From: Microcaldota archaeon
GTDB lineage: Archaea > Micrarchaeota > Micrarchaeia > Anstonellales > Bilamarchaeaceae
NCBI GenBank assembly: GCA_022627495.1
Contig: JAKEGJ010000025.1
Coordinates: forward strand, 1 to 56,216
DNA length: 56,216 nucleotides
Direction: 5' to 3'
The translations under genes and the position numbers were made by a program. Of this stretch, positions 41,477 to 49,030 are shown piece after piece. The first letter of the stretch is position 1, and each line of letters opens with the position of its first letter. A model generated the notes under the pieces. That model worked only from the letters and a program-made list of their open reading frames with translations. It was not told the DNA's origin and did no database searches.

Positions 41477-41767
41477 GGGCCTGTAGCTCAGCTCGGTTAG
41501 AGCGACGGTCTTATATGACACGTTCTAGCACAGTTGTCTATACGACTGAGTGCCTATGAAAGCCGTAGGTCCGGAGTCGCACCTTTTAGGAAAAGGTGCG
41601 TCCAAAACTGGCTGTTGCAAAACCCTCTCGGGTTTTGGGTGGAACCATCTTGCCTGCGAGGGCAAGATTAGCAAGCCCGTTTTTGGGCGCTTTTTTCTAA
41701 AAAGCGCGACGGAATTCAAAAGAGTCGAAGGTTTCGACCTGCGATTCTGCGGCTCTCCGCAGGCCCA
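41477..41767 (+). tRNA. tRNA-Ile, proposed anticodon UAU, with an anticodon intron and an interrupted T-arm
   Basis: GGGCCTG (41477-41483) pairs perfectly with CAGGCCC (41760-41766); the discriminator is A. The D-arm GCTC-N10-GAGC is intact. The anticodon stem ACGGT (41505-41509) pairs with GCCGT (41562-41566). Removing 41516-41560 (45 nt, position 37/38) leaves loop CTTATAA, anticodon TAT. After AGGTC and CGGAG (41572-41576) the T-loop is broken: about 156 nt (41577-41732) of perfect hairpins, then TTCGA (41733-41737), then 15 nt (41738-41752), then CT and CTCCG. The exons sum to 75 nt with T-loop TTCGACT. The identity fits the archaeal Ile acceptor and discriminator. The exact splice sites are unproven, and a decayed gene cannot be excluded. 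Confidence 0.62.
41578..41738 (+). repeat. six consecutive perfect hairpins inside the tRNA-Ile T-arm
   Basis: Stems seen are 41578-41587 with 41591-41600 (10 bp), 41618-41625 with 41630-41637 (8 bp), 41647-41654 with 41661-41668 (8 bp), 41675-41678 with 41685-41688 (4 bp), 41687-41695 with 41699-41707 (9 bp) and 41724-41729 with 41733-41738 (6 bp). The hexamer GAGTCG occurs at 41574 and again at 41722, near the two edges of the insert. No reading frame of note is present. Confidence 0.75.
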
Positions 41768-41960
41768 TTTTTCCTCTTTTTTTTGGTTGCTAGCACGAGC
41801 AATGGGCTCAAGAAAAATGGGCATAAAGTGAAGGAGTGCAGCGACTTCACTACAGGCCCAATTTCCCTTTTTTTATAGTCTGCCAGCCCATGCCATGTCT
41901 CGCGGAAATTGGGCAAGAAGTGAACGAGCTATGCGAGTTCACGACCGACCCAATTTTATT
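41763..41960 (+). repeat. tRNA-anchored hairpin array B (follows tRNA-Ile), ~93-bp tandem units
   Basis: Unit 1 (41763-41855) and unit 2 (41856-41948) have the same plan, and a third partial start follows at 41949. Each begins with the tRNA end: CAGGCCCA at 41760-41767 is repeated exactly at 41853-41860 and degenerately near 41946. The long stems are 41763-41773 with 41812-41822 and 41856-41866 with 41904-41914, each 11 bp and perfect. The second stems are 41827-41833 with 41845-41851 and 41920-41925 with 41937-41942, of GTGAAx/xTTCAC type. The stretch 41401-42048 contains no protein gene. Confidence 0.8.
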
Positions 41961-41993
41961 TTCCGAAATTCCCCGTTTTGCCTGCCCGGGCTA

Positions 41994-42005
41994 ATATTTA
42001 ATATT
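41994..42005 (+). promoter_or_regulatory. TATA-like element before the methyltransferase-like gene
   Basis: ATATTTAATATT lies about 49 bp before ATG 42049. It predicts a start near 42026 and a short leader. Confidence 0.45.
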
Positions 42006-42048
42006 CTGGATGCAGGGAAACGCATAAGGAAATCCGCGGGTCATCCCA

Positions 42049-42729
42049 ATGGCACATGCCGCTTCGGACATCTGGAAGAAAGTCGCTGCATTTTACGTAA
42101 TCGCGCTTATCGTGACGGCGATTGCGCTGTTCGTCCCTGCCGGCACAACGGATTACTACCAGGCCTGGGCGTACATGGCCATTCTTTTCATCCCGGTCCT
42201 TTTCGTCTTCGTCTATGCCCTGAAAACCGACCCCGAATTCCTGGAAAGGAGGATGATGTTCAGGGAGAAGGTCGGGGCGCAGAAAAAAATCATATTCGCC
42301 GCGGACATGCTCTTCATCGTCGGATTTCTCGTGCCGGGCCTGGACCGCAGGTTCGGGTGGTCGCAGGTGCCATTCGAACTCGTAATCGCGGCGGATGCGG
42401 CGGTATTCCTGGGTTATCTGATGGTAATCGTGGTCCTGAATGAGAACAGGTATGCTTCAAGGATAATCCAGGTCGAGAAGGGGCAGAAGGTCGTCAGCAG
42501 CGGCCCCTACTCGATAATCCGCCATCCGAAGTACCTTGGAACCCTGGTCATGTACCTCGCCACGCCCATCGCCCTCGGCTCGTACTGGGCGCTAATCCCG
42601 TTCCTATCATTGCCCGTCATCGTGGTGTACCGCATCCTGAACGAGGAGGAAGTCCTTCTTCGCGAACTGCCCGGCTACGCGGAATACTGCAAGAAAACCA
42701 GGTACCGGCTAATTCCGTTCGTCTGGTGA
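42049..42729 (+). CDS. isoprenylcysteine carboxyl methyltransferase-like membrane protein
   Basis: A 226-residue integral membrane protein with about five hydrophobic helices (starting near residues 13, 42, 78, 107 and 170). The C-terminal part has SGPYSIIRHPKYLGTL and then EEEVLLRELPGYAEYCKKT. This is the SAM-binding RHPxY...E...Y pattern of the ICMT/phospholipid methyltransferase/NnrU superfamily. Members methylate prenyl-Cys carboxylates, phospholipid head groups or other lipophilic acceptors at the membrane. The acceptor here is unknown; an isoprenoid lipid would fit an archaeon, but that is a guess. Its stop lies upstream of the asnB start. Confidence 0.83.
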   Translation: MAHAASDIWKKVAAFYVIALIVTAIALFVPAGTTDYYQAWAYMAILFIPVLFVFVYALKTDPEFLERRMMFREKVGAQKKIIFAADMLFIVGFLVPGLDRRFGWSQVPFELVIAADAAVFLGYLMVIVVLNENRYASRIIQVEKGQKVVSSGPYSIIRHPKYLGTLVMYLATPIALGSYWALIPFLSLPVIVVYRILNEEEVLLRELPGYAEYCKKTRYRLIPFVW

Positions 42730-42774
42730 ACGGGCTTTTCCGCCCCCCTTGCGCGCGAATGCGCCCGTATCAAG

Positions 42775-42784
42775 GGTTAAAACC
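42775..42784 (+). promoter_or_regulatory. TATA box that fixes the GTG start of asnB
   Basis: GGTTAAAACC is centred about 28 bp before the GTG at 42807. This supports a leaderless message starting at the codon directly before the catalytic Cys. Confidence 0.6.
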
Positions 42785-42806
42785 GCTTTTCCGCATTGGT
42801 TTCCCT

Positions 42807-44432
42807 GTGTGCGGGATAGGAGCGGTCTTCGGCAGGAAGCTGGAAAACGGCGAATCCATAATACGGAAAAGCCTGGAGGCAATAACCCACCGCGGCTACA
42901 GCCTCTTTGAAATAATGGCGCTGCCGCATTGCGCCCTTGGCGCGAACCGGCTTGAAATCGTCGACGCGCAGAACGCTAGGCAGCCGCAGACGAACGAGGA
43001 CGGGACGGTCTTCGTGGTGTTCAACGGTGAAATCTACAATTTTCAAAGCCTCCGCAGCGAGCTTTCGGGAACGGGGCACGCTTTCCGGACCGAATCGGAC
43101 AGCGAAGTGCTGGCCCACCTCTGGGAGGAATATGGCGCAGGAATGGTGGAAAAGCTGGATTCCGAGATGTTCGCGTTCGTGATATTCGACAAGAGGAAGG
43201 AAACGGTGTTTGCCGCCCGGGACCCGTACGGCGTCAAGCCGCTCTATTACGCCGACGACTCTTGCGGCAACAGGCATTTCGCATCCGAAATAAAGCAGCT
43301 TGCGCAGTTCCGGGAGATTGAGCGGATTATGGAGTTCCCCCCGGGCCACTACATGATTGATGGGAAGTTTGCAGGATACCACGAAATCCCGAAACCCGGG
43401 GACGTGACGCATGAGGATGCCGGGGACATCGTCAGCAACCTTAGGACGCTTTTCGATGCGGCGGTGAAGAAGAGGGTGGACACGGACCTGCCAGTCGGCG
43501 TCCTGTTCAGCGGGGGGCTGGACAGCGCGGCGGTGCTCGCCACCGCAAGGAAATACAGCAGGAACGTGATTGCGATAACCGTGGCGCACCGGAAATCCCA
43601 GGACCGGATTATCGCTGAGAGATACTGCGACGAGTGCGGCATCGAATTGAAGGTGCGGGATTCGCTTGACGATACGGAGATGGCCCGCCGCACCCCGGAT
43701 ATCATCAGGATTGTGGAAAGCTACGAGCCGGCGGTAATCATGCATGCGGCCGCATATGACGGCATCGCGAAGCTGGCAAGGGACAGCGGATTGCGGGTCG
43801 TCCTCTGCGGGGAAGGCGCGGATGAGATATTGGGCGGATACGAGCTGTTCGAGCAGGCGGCTGATGATGCGGAGCTATCGGGGCTGCTCTACTCGTTCGC
43901 CGCCAACCTCCCGAGGACCCAGTTCCAGCGCCTTGACCGGATAACCATGTCCCACACGCTTGAGGCGAGGGCGCCTTTCCTGGACACACATTTTGCCGAC
44001 TACGCAATGCGGATACCGGGCGCGCTCAGGGTCAATCCGGGGCATGGCTATGGTTCGGTGAAATGGGTTTTCAGGGAGGCGATGAAGGACCGCCTGCCGG
44101 AATACATCATCGGAAGGGAGAAGCTTCCGCTTCATCGGGGCCCGGATGTCCACACGCGCTCCGGGGGGTATATGAGAGCCGAATTCAGGGGCGCGATAAA
44201 CGCGGACGAGATTAGGCTGATGGCGGCCAGGCATCCGGGGTGGAAGATTAACGATGAAATCGAGGCATACGCCTTCAGGATATTCGCGGGGCTGCAGTAC
44301 ACCAAAGCCGACTTCAGCAAGGAAAGGCTGTACGCATTCATTCCGCGCCGGACGCTTCTGGAGAGAATCAGGTTCTGGGCTCCAAGGATTATAAGGGGCA
44401 GAATCAGCCGGTTCTGGCCTCCCTTCGCATAG
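42807..44432 (+). CDS. asnB: asparagine synthetase (glutamine-hydrolysing)
   Basis: Converts aspartate, glutamine and ATP to asparagine. I chose GTG 42807 rather than the longer frame from 42726: it gives an N-terminus of Met-Cys-Gly-Ile, and Cys2 must be exposed as the glutaminase nucleophile after Met removal. The glutaminase domain (about 1-200) has NGEIYNF and the RDPYGVKPLYY stretch. The synthetase domain (about 225-500) has the PP-loop FSGGLDSA and GEGADEILGGY. The length of 541 residues is typical. The C-terminal tail is basic and aromatic. It lies downstream of the methyltransferase-like gene with its own promoter. Confidence 0.92.
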   Translation: MCGIGAVFGRKLENGESIIRKSLEAITHRGYSLFEIMALPHCALGANRLEIVDAQNARQPQTNEDGTVFVVFNGEIYNFQSLRSELSGTGHAFRTESDSEVLAHLWEEYGAGMVEKLDSEMFAFVIFDKRKETVFAARDPYGVKPLYYADDSCGNRHFASEIKQLAQFREIERIMEFPPGHYMIDGKFAGYHEIPKPGDVTHEDAGDIVSNLRTLFDAAVKKRVDTDLPVGVLFSGGLDSAAVLATARKYSRNVIAITVAHRKSQDRIIAERYCDECGIELKVRDSLDDTEMARRTPDIIRIVESYEPAVIMHAAAYDGIAKLARDSGLRVVLCGEGADEILGGYELFEQAADDAELSGLLYSFAANLPRTQFQRLDRITMSHTLEARAPFLDTHFADYAMRIPGALRVNPGHGYGSVKWVFREAMKDRLPEYIIGREKLPLHRGPDVHTRSGGYMRAEFRGAINADEIRLMAARHPGWKINDEIEAYAFRIFAGLQYTKADFSKERLYAFIPRRTLLERIRFWAPRIIRGRISRFWPPFA

Positions 44433-44474
44433 GAGGACCGCGGCCGGGCAGGATATCCTTTCCATAATTCCGGT

Positions 44475-45071
44475 TCATCCCATGATGCCTGATAGCACGC
44501 GGTAGGCCCGCTCGGTGTCCGCCTGGCGTATCACCAGGAGGGTGTCGGTATAGCAGGATATGAATTCCACCACGTTTATCCCTTCCGAGGCGAGCGAGCC
44601 GAGCATGTGGGATATTACGCCGGGCACCTCCTCCAGCTCCTCAGGGCTCTCTATCGTGATGAGGTTCAGGTTATCCTCCCGCTTCCAGAGGGCTTTGGGC
44701 GGAATCCGCTCCAGTTCGCGCTGCTCTACGATGTATGTGGTGTGGCGGCCGGATTTCACCTGGGAGAGGGCGCGGACGCCTTCAAGCTCGCGCCGGGCGA
44801 TTACCACCGCCACTTTGCTTTTCAGGACCATGGAGCTGCGCTTCAGGACGCTGAGGATGCGCGCTTCCAAATCATCATCCGTCTTCTCCATCCTCCCGCC
44901 CAGGCGTATGAGCGCCATCTTGACCGCGTTCTGGCGCTTTGCGGTGCCGAAGGCCTCGGTCGATATCTTCCTTGCCAGGGCGGAATGGTTCACTACGCCC
45001 TGCCTCAGGACTTCCTTCAAAAACGGCCTCTGTTTCACATAAAGCCAGACAAGCTCGGATATGCTTCCCAT
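44475..45071 (-). CDS. HTH plus ACT-domain protein, probable regulator of argG
   Basis: A 198-residue protein. The N-terminal ~80 residues are helical with a possible winged-helix DNA-binding arrangement ([20 protein letters not shown] then [14 protein letters not shown]). The C-terminal ~70 residues form an ACT domain ([20 protein letters not shown] then CYTDTLLVI), the amino-acid-binding fold of many allosteric regulators. It is divergent from argG with an operator-like region between them, so a role in sensing arginine or a related amino acid and controlling argG-argH is likely. That is inference from context. The ATG 45071 is preceded by GGTG; a GTG at 45092 is an alternative. Confidence 0.75.
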   Translation of the reverse strand: MGSISELVWLYVKQRPFLKEVLRQGVVNHSALARKISTEAFGTAKRQNAVKMALIRLGGRMEKTDDDLEARILSVLKRSSMVLKSKVAVVIARRELEGVRALSQVKSGRHTTYIVEQRELERIPPKALWKREDNLNLITIESPEELEEVPGVISHMLGSLASEGINVVEFISCYTDTLLVIRQADTERAYRVLSGIMG

Positions 45072-45100
45072 AGTCAGCACCGGTTCTTTCACCTATGGTT

Positions 45101-45152
45101 GTTACAGTTCTATTTGTGTTACTTTTGTAACGCAGCAGCTATTTTTTGTAAC
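45101..45152. promoter_or_regulatory. GTTAC/GTAAC operator-like cluster between the ACT regulator and argG
   Basis: A perfect inverted repeat, GTTAC-TTTT-GTAAC (45118-45131), is flanked by a GTTAC at 45101-45105 and a GTAAC at 45148-45152. The cluster lies just upstream of the argG TATA box and within 80 bp of the divergent regulator start. It is the best candidate in the window for a specific DNA-binding site. Confidence 0.55.
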
Positions 45153-45166
45153 ATAGCTTACGCAAG

Positions 45167-45175
45167 GTTTATATG
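45167..45175 (+). promoter_or_regulatory. TATA box of argG
   Basis: GTTTATATG predicts a start near 45198 and a leader of about 63 nt with GGTGA (45252-45256) before the ATG. Confidence 0.6.
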
Positions 45176-45260
45176 GCTGATCCGGCCCAAGGGGTTTGGA
45201 AACGATTTGTTGCGGCCAGTCGGACTGGCGGGCACAGGCGGATTTGGGATTGGTGAAAAC

Positions 45261-46490
45261 ATGGGAAGCAAGGTTATTCTGGCTTATTCGGGAGGTTTGG
45301 ACACTTCGTGCATACTCAAATGGCTAGTCGACAAGGGCTACGATGTTGTGGCATACATAGCGGACGTCGGGCAGAAGGAGGATTTCGAGGCCGCGAAGGA
45401 GAAAGCCCTCGCAGTCGGGGCGTCGAAGGTATACGTCGAGGACCTGAAGAGGGAATTCGTCACGGATTTCATATTCCCGGCAATCAAGGCGAATGCCATC
45501 TACGAAAACAGGTATTTGCTTGGAACATCGCTTGCCAGGCCGCTGATTGCGAAGCGCCAGATGGAGATTGCTGCAAAGGAGAACGCGGAATATGTCTCCC
45601 ACGGTGCCACGGGGAAGGGGAACGACCAGGTCCGCTTCGAGCTCACATATCTCGCACTTAATCCTAAAATCAAGATCATATCTCCGTGGAAGGACACGGA
45701 GTTCCTCTCCCGGTTCAAGGGCAGGACGGATTTAATCAATTACGCCAAGGAGAAAGGCATCCCCATCAAGGCGACGCACGAAAAGCCGTACAGCACGGAT
45801 GCGAACCTGATGCACATCAGCTACGAGTCCGGAGTCCTGGAAGACCCTATGGCCGCACCATCAGATGAAATATTCGAATGGACCAAATCCCCCAAAGACG
45901 CGCCGGATAAGGAGACGGAACTGGCGATACATTTCAAGGACGGCCTCCCGGTTAAGGTCGAGAACAAGGGGGACGGGACGGTGAAGACCGACCCCCTGGA
46001 ATTGTTCATGTACCTGAATTCCGTCGGAGCGGAAAACGCGATTGGAAGGATAGATATAGTCGAGAACCGGTTCGTGGGGATAAAATCGAGAGGCGTGTAC
46101 GAGACCCCGGGGGCGACCATCCTGCGCGCGGCGCATATAGATATCGAAGCCATTGCCATGGACAGGGAGGTGATGGGGCTGCGCGACATGCTCGAGCCCA
46201 AGTTCTCGGAGCTGGTCTACAACGGCTTCTGGTTCAGCCCGGAGATGGACTTCCTTATGGCCGCAATCGACAAGAGCCAGGAGGTCATCGACGGCACTGT
46301 GCACCTTACGCTCTACAAGGGGAACATCACCATCAAGGGGAGGGAGTCGCCAAGCTCGCTCTATGACAAGGAGCTTTCCAGCATGAACATCGAGGGCGGC
46401 TTCAACCAGGCCGATTCGGTCGGCTTCATCAAGATAAACGCAATCCGCCTGATGGCCCACAATGCGATTATGAACCGGAAGAGGAAATGA
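45261..46490 (+). CDS. argG: argininosuccinate synthase
   Basis: Joins citrulline and aspartate using ATP, the penultimate step of arginine synthesis. This 409-residue protein has the N-type ATP-pyrophosphatase loop AYSGGLDTS (8-16), the conserved [13 protein letters not shown] and the [16 protein letters not shown] segment that binds citrulline and aspartate. Length is normal. The ATG has GGTGA upstream; the long in-frame extension to 44607 runs through the divergent gene and is not real. ArgH follows 46 bp downstream. Confidence 0.95.
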   Translation: MGSKVILAYSGGLDTSCILKWLVDKGYDVVAYIADVGQKEDFEAAKEKALAVGASKVYVEDLKREFVTDFIFPAIKANAIYENRYLLGTSLARPLIAKRQMEIAAKENAEYVSHGATGKGNDQVRFELTYLALNPKIKIISPWKDTEFLSRFKGRTDLINYAKEKGIPIKATHEKPYSTDANLMHISYESGVLEDPMAAPSDEIFEWTKSPKDAPDKETELAIHFKDGLPVKVENKGDGTVKTDPLELFMYLNSVGAENAIGRIDIVENRFVGIKSRGVYETPGATILRAAHIDIEAIAMDREVMGLRDMLEPKFSELVYNGFWFSPEMDFLMAAIDKSQEVIDGTVHLTLYKGNITIKGRESPSSLYDKELSSMNIEGGFNQADSVGFIKINAIRLMAHNAIMNRKRK

Positions 46491-46536
46491 CCTGCCACCC
46501 GCAGGCTTCATAATTTCTCTTTCCGTTAGTGGTGAT

Positions 46537-47919
46537 ATGAAAAAAATGCTTTGGGGCGGGCGCTTCGGGGAAGGACCGTCGGCCGATACGATATTGTTCA
46601 ACAGCTCCGAGAACATCCAGCTTGACGCCGAGCTGATTCCCTACGACATACTCGGCAGCCTTGCGCACGTGCGGATGCTGTATAAGCAGGAGATAATTTC
46701 CACGGCGGAATATGAAGGCATCAGCAGCGCGCTGAAGTCGGTGTACTCGCAGTGGGAAGGGGACGCGTTCATCCTCCGGCCTGATTTGGAAGACGTGCAT
46801 ATGAATGTCGAGGCTGCGGTGACCGCAATGACCCCCGCGGGGAAGAAGATGCACACCGCCCGCTCAAGGAACGACCAGGTCCTCCTGGATATGCGCCTGT
46901 ACATGCGCGACCGGGCTCTGGGACTGATATTGGAAATGGAAGGGCTCCAGAAGGCTTTTGCGGCACTTTCGGAAAAGGACGGGCCCATGGCCGCATACAC
47001 CCATACAAGGGTGGCCCAGCCCATTACAATCTCTTTCTGGTGCGAAAGCTGGGTGGATTCCCTGGGCCGGGACATAGACAGGCTGAAGGAGGCGTACGGG
47101 AGGCTGAACGCCAATCCCCTCGGAGCCTGCGCCATAGCCGGAACGGCATGGAAGATTGACCGGAAGGAGACCGCCCGGCTGCTCGCTTTCAATTCGGTGC
47201 AGGAGAACGCCCTGGACGCCATCAGTTCGCGCGGGGAGTGCGAAGCCGAAATGCTCTTCTGCATGTCTCTTGCGATGTGCAAGCTGTCCAGGCTGAGCGA
47301 GGAATTGATATGGCTCTCGCAAAAGGGCCTGCTCGGAATAGCCGAGAAGCACACCACCGGAAGCAGCATCATGCCCAACAAGAAGAATCCGGATGTTCTG
47401 GAACTGATAAGGGGCAGGTGCGGGCGCGTCTATGGGAGCCTGGCCCATGCGCTAATCGCCCTCAAAGGAACCATGGGCGGGTACAATTCCGACATGCAGG
47501 AAACGAAATACGCGCTCATGAGCGGCTCCGACACGACGGCCGCATGCCTTCAGGCCATGGCGGGCGTGGTTTCGGGGCTGACATTCAACAGGGGCGCAAT
47601 CGAGAGGGAGCTAGAATCCGGGTATGCCCAGGCCACGGAAATCGCGGATTTCCTTGCCCTAAACGGCATGCCATTCCGGGAAGCCCACGAGAAAGCAGGA
47701 AAGCTTGTCAGGCATTGCGAGGATAAAGGAGCGGGCATATCGGCATTATCGGCAAAAGAGGCGGGAACGGTCCTGGGCTGTGCGATTAAAGAGAGCGACT
47801 GGGCATCGCTGAAAGGGTTCGGGCGCAAGCGCCTCAACCGGCGGGTCACCGTCAAAGCGCCCACGTTCGCCAGGGAAGAGAAGGAAAGGATAGAAGAGGC
47901 ATATCAGAAACTGGTTTGA
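46537..47919 (+). CDS. argH: argininosuccinate lyase
   Basis: Splits argininosuccinate to arginine and fumarate. This 460-residue protein of the fumarase/aspartase superfamily has the signature GSSIMPNKKNPD (275-286) with the catalytic Ser, THTRVAQP with His156, and ARSRNDQ (109-115). Length is normal. A TATA-like CATAATTT about 25 bp upstream suggests its own leaderless transcript besides read-through from argG. No other arginine gene is nearby, so citrulline must come from elsewhere. Confidence 0.95.
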   Translation: MKKMLWGGRFGEGPSADTILFNSSENIQLDAELIPYDILGSLAHVRMLYKQEIISTAEYEGISSALKSVYSQWEGDAFILRPDLEDVHMNVEAAVTAMTPAGKKMHTARSRNDQVLLDMRLYMRDRALGLILEMEGLQKAFAALSEKDGPMAAYTHTRVAQPITISFWCESWVDSLGRDIDRLKEAYGRLNANPLGACAIAGTAWKIDRKETARLLAFNSVQENALDAISSRGECEAEMLFCMSLAMCKLSRLSEELIWLSQKGLLGIAEKHTTGSSIMPNKKNPDVLELIRGRCGRVYGSLAHALIALKGTMGGYNSDMQETKYALMSGSDTTAACLQAMAGVVSGLTFNRGAIERELESGYAQATEIADFLALNGMPFREAHEKAGKLVRHCEDKGAGISALSAKEAGTVLGCAIKESDWASLKGFGRKRLNRRVTVKAPTFAREEKERIEEAYQKLV

Positions 47920-47935
47920 ATTCGAAAAAGCACGT

Positions 47936-48592
47936 TCACGAATCGTCATCCGACAGGCTGTTCTTGAACATCATGAACAGCACGCCGACTGCGCCTACCC
48001 CCAGGAGGAGCACGACGTATATCATATACCCCAGCGGGGAATCCAGGTTGTTTGTCGTAGCCGCAGGCGCTTCCAGCGTATTGGCCGGGATTGCCGTGGC
48101 CCTTTTCCTGGTTTCAGGCGGCTTCTGCTCCGGTTCGTAAGGCTCTGGGGTGCCGTTCGTTGCGTTGTCGCTGGCAGCCTGGCCCGGCACTATGTAAGCG
48201 TCCACATCGCCGGTTTGCTCCGGCGTGTCGTTCTGGCCCGGGAATACTTCCGGAGCCGGGGATGCACCGCATTCTGCCTGCGTCGGGCAGTAATTCGGAG
48301 CCATCATCTGGAGGCATTCCGCGCCCATCTCGGACGGGGCCACCACCGGGCAGCTCACAACCTTTCCGTTAGGCTTGTAGAAGGTGCTTCCCTCGCCTGG
48401 GACGGTCGAAACCACCCTCACGACGTTGCCGAAGCACTTGTAGACGGCCTGGGTGTCGGGTTCGTTGCACATCAATGCCGCAGTCTCATTCAGGAAGGCT
48501 GCGCCGTTGTCCCCCGATTCCACTATGATTACAGCGAAGCTGGCCGGGAGCGCGAATAACAGTGATAGTAAGATATACCTAACCCACCCCAT
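47936..48592 (-). CDS. Cys-containing secreted protein with a C-terminal membrane anchor
   Basis: A 218-residue protein with a signal peptide (about 1-20), a domain with six Cys (about 40-110), a long Pro/Thr/Glu-rich stalk (about 110-180) with N-x-S/T sites, a hydrophobic helix (about 185-208) and an acidic tail ending in SDDDS. The layout resembles a stalked, disulfide-stabilised surface protein; no family is recognised. ATG 48592 is preceded by AGGTG. It is tail-to-tail with argH, 16 bp apart. Confidence 0.75.
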   Translation of the reverse strand: MGWVRYILLSLLFALPASFAVIIVESGDNGAAFLNETAALMCNEPDTQAVYKCFGNVVRVVSTVPGEGSTFYKPNGKVVSCPVVAPSEMGAECLQMMAPNYCPTQAECGASPAPEVFPGQNDTPEQTGDVDAYIVPGQAASDNATNGTPEPYEPEQKPPETRKRATAIPANTLEAPAATTNNLDSPLGYMIYVVLLLGVGAVGVLFMMFKNSLSDDDS

Positions 48593-48690
48593 ATACACAC
48601 CTATCTAATTTATGAAACAAATAGTATAAAAAGCTACCCTTTGCCACCTCGATGGGGCAAGGGCATGGGAGAGGGGATGGCGGGACGCGG

Positions 48691-48966
48691 CTACTTCTTA
48701 GCCGTGACCACAATCAGGTGGTATCCGAACTCTGTCCGGATTGGCGCCGAAACGACGCCCACTGGAAGCGAGAACACTGCTTCATCAAATTCCTTCACCA
48801 TCTGGCCTTTTCCGAAGAAGCCCAGATCGCCCCCGGATTGGCCGCTCGGGCATTTCGAGTGCTTTTTCGCCACTTTCGCGAAATCCGCGCCTTTGTCGAT
48901 TTCCGCTTTCAGCTCGCTTGCCGTCTTCTCGTCTTTCACCAGTATATGGCTTGCCCTTACCTGCAT
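48691..48966 (-). CDS. parvulin-type peptidyl-prolyl isomerase
   Basis: A 91-residue single-domain rotamase that speeds cis/trans isomerisation before proline. It has the family start ASHILVKDE, a central [16 protein letters not shown] and the end TEFGYHLI, as in PpiC/Pin1-type parvulins. There is no signal peptide, so it is cytoplasmic. GAGGTG lies upstream of the ATG. Small parvulins are scattered in archaea and may have been acquired from bacteria. Confidence 0.93.
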   Translation of the reverse strand: MQVRASHILVKDEKTASELKAEIDKGADFAKVAKKHSKCPSGQSGGDLGFFGKGQMVKEFDEAVFSLPVGVVSAPIRTEFGYHLIVVTAKK

Positions 48967-49030
48967 AGATACACCTCAAGGTTGAATCCATTCGACCGTC
49001 AAATGCGAGAGCATTTGGCGGGAATGGTTG

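Noticed and set aside
41550-41831. Small frames over the tRNA-Ile insert and array
   Set aside because: They cross tRNA exons and perfect stems, and show no start signals or protein-like composition.
38784-42005. CRISPR array interpretation of the hairpin repeats
   Set aside because: Units do not alternate constant repeats with uniform spacers, the loops rather than spacers vary, and no cas genes are present.
41401-42048. Simple rho-independent terminators after the tRNA
   Set aside because: Archaeal terminators are T-runs; multiple perfect 8-11 bp stems in a 93-bp tandem order exceed what termination needs.
44607-45260. Upstream extension of the argG frame
   Set aside because: It runs across the divergent ACT-domain gene and the operator; ATG 45261 with GGTGA is the family start.
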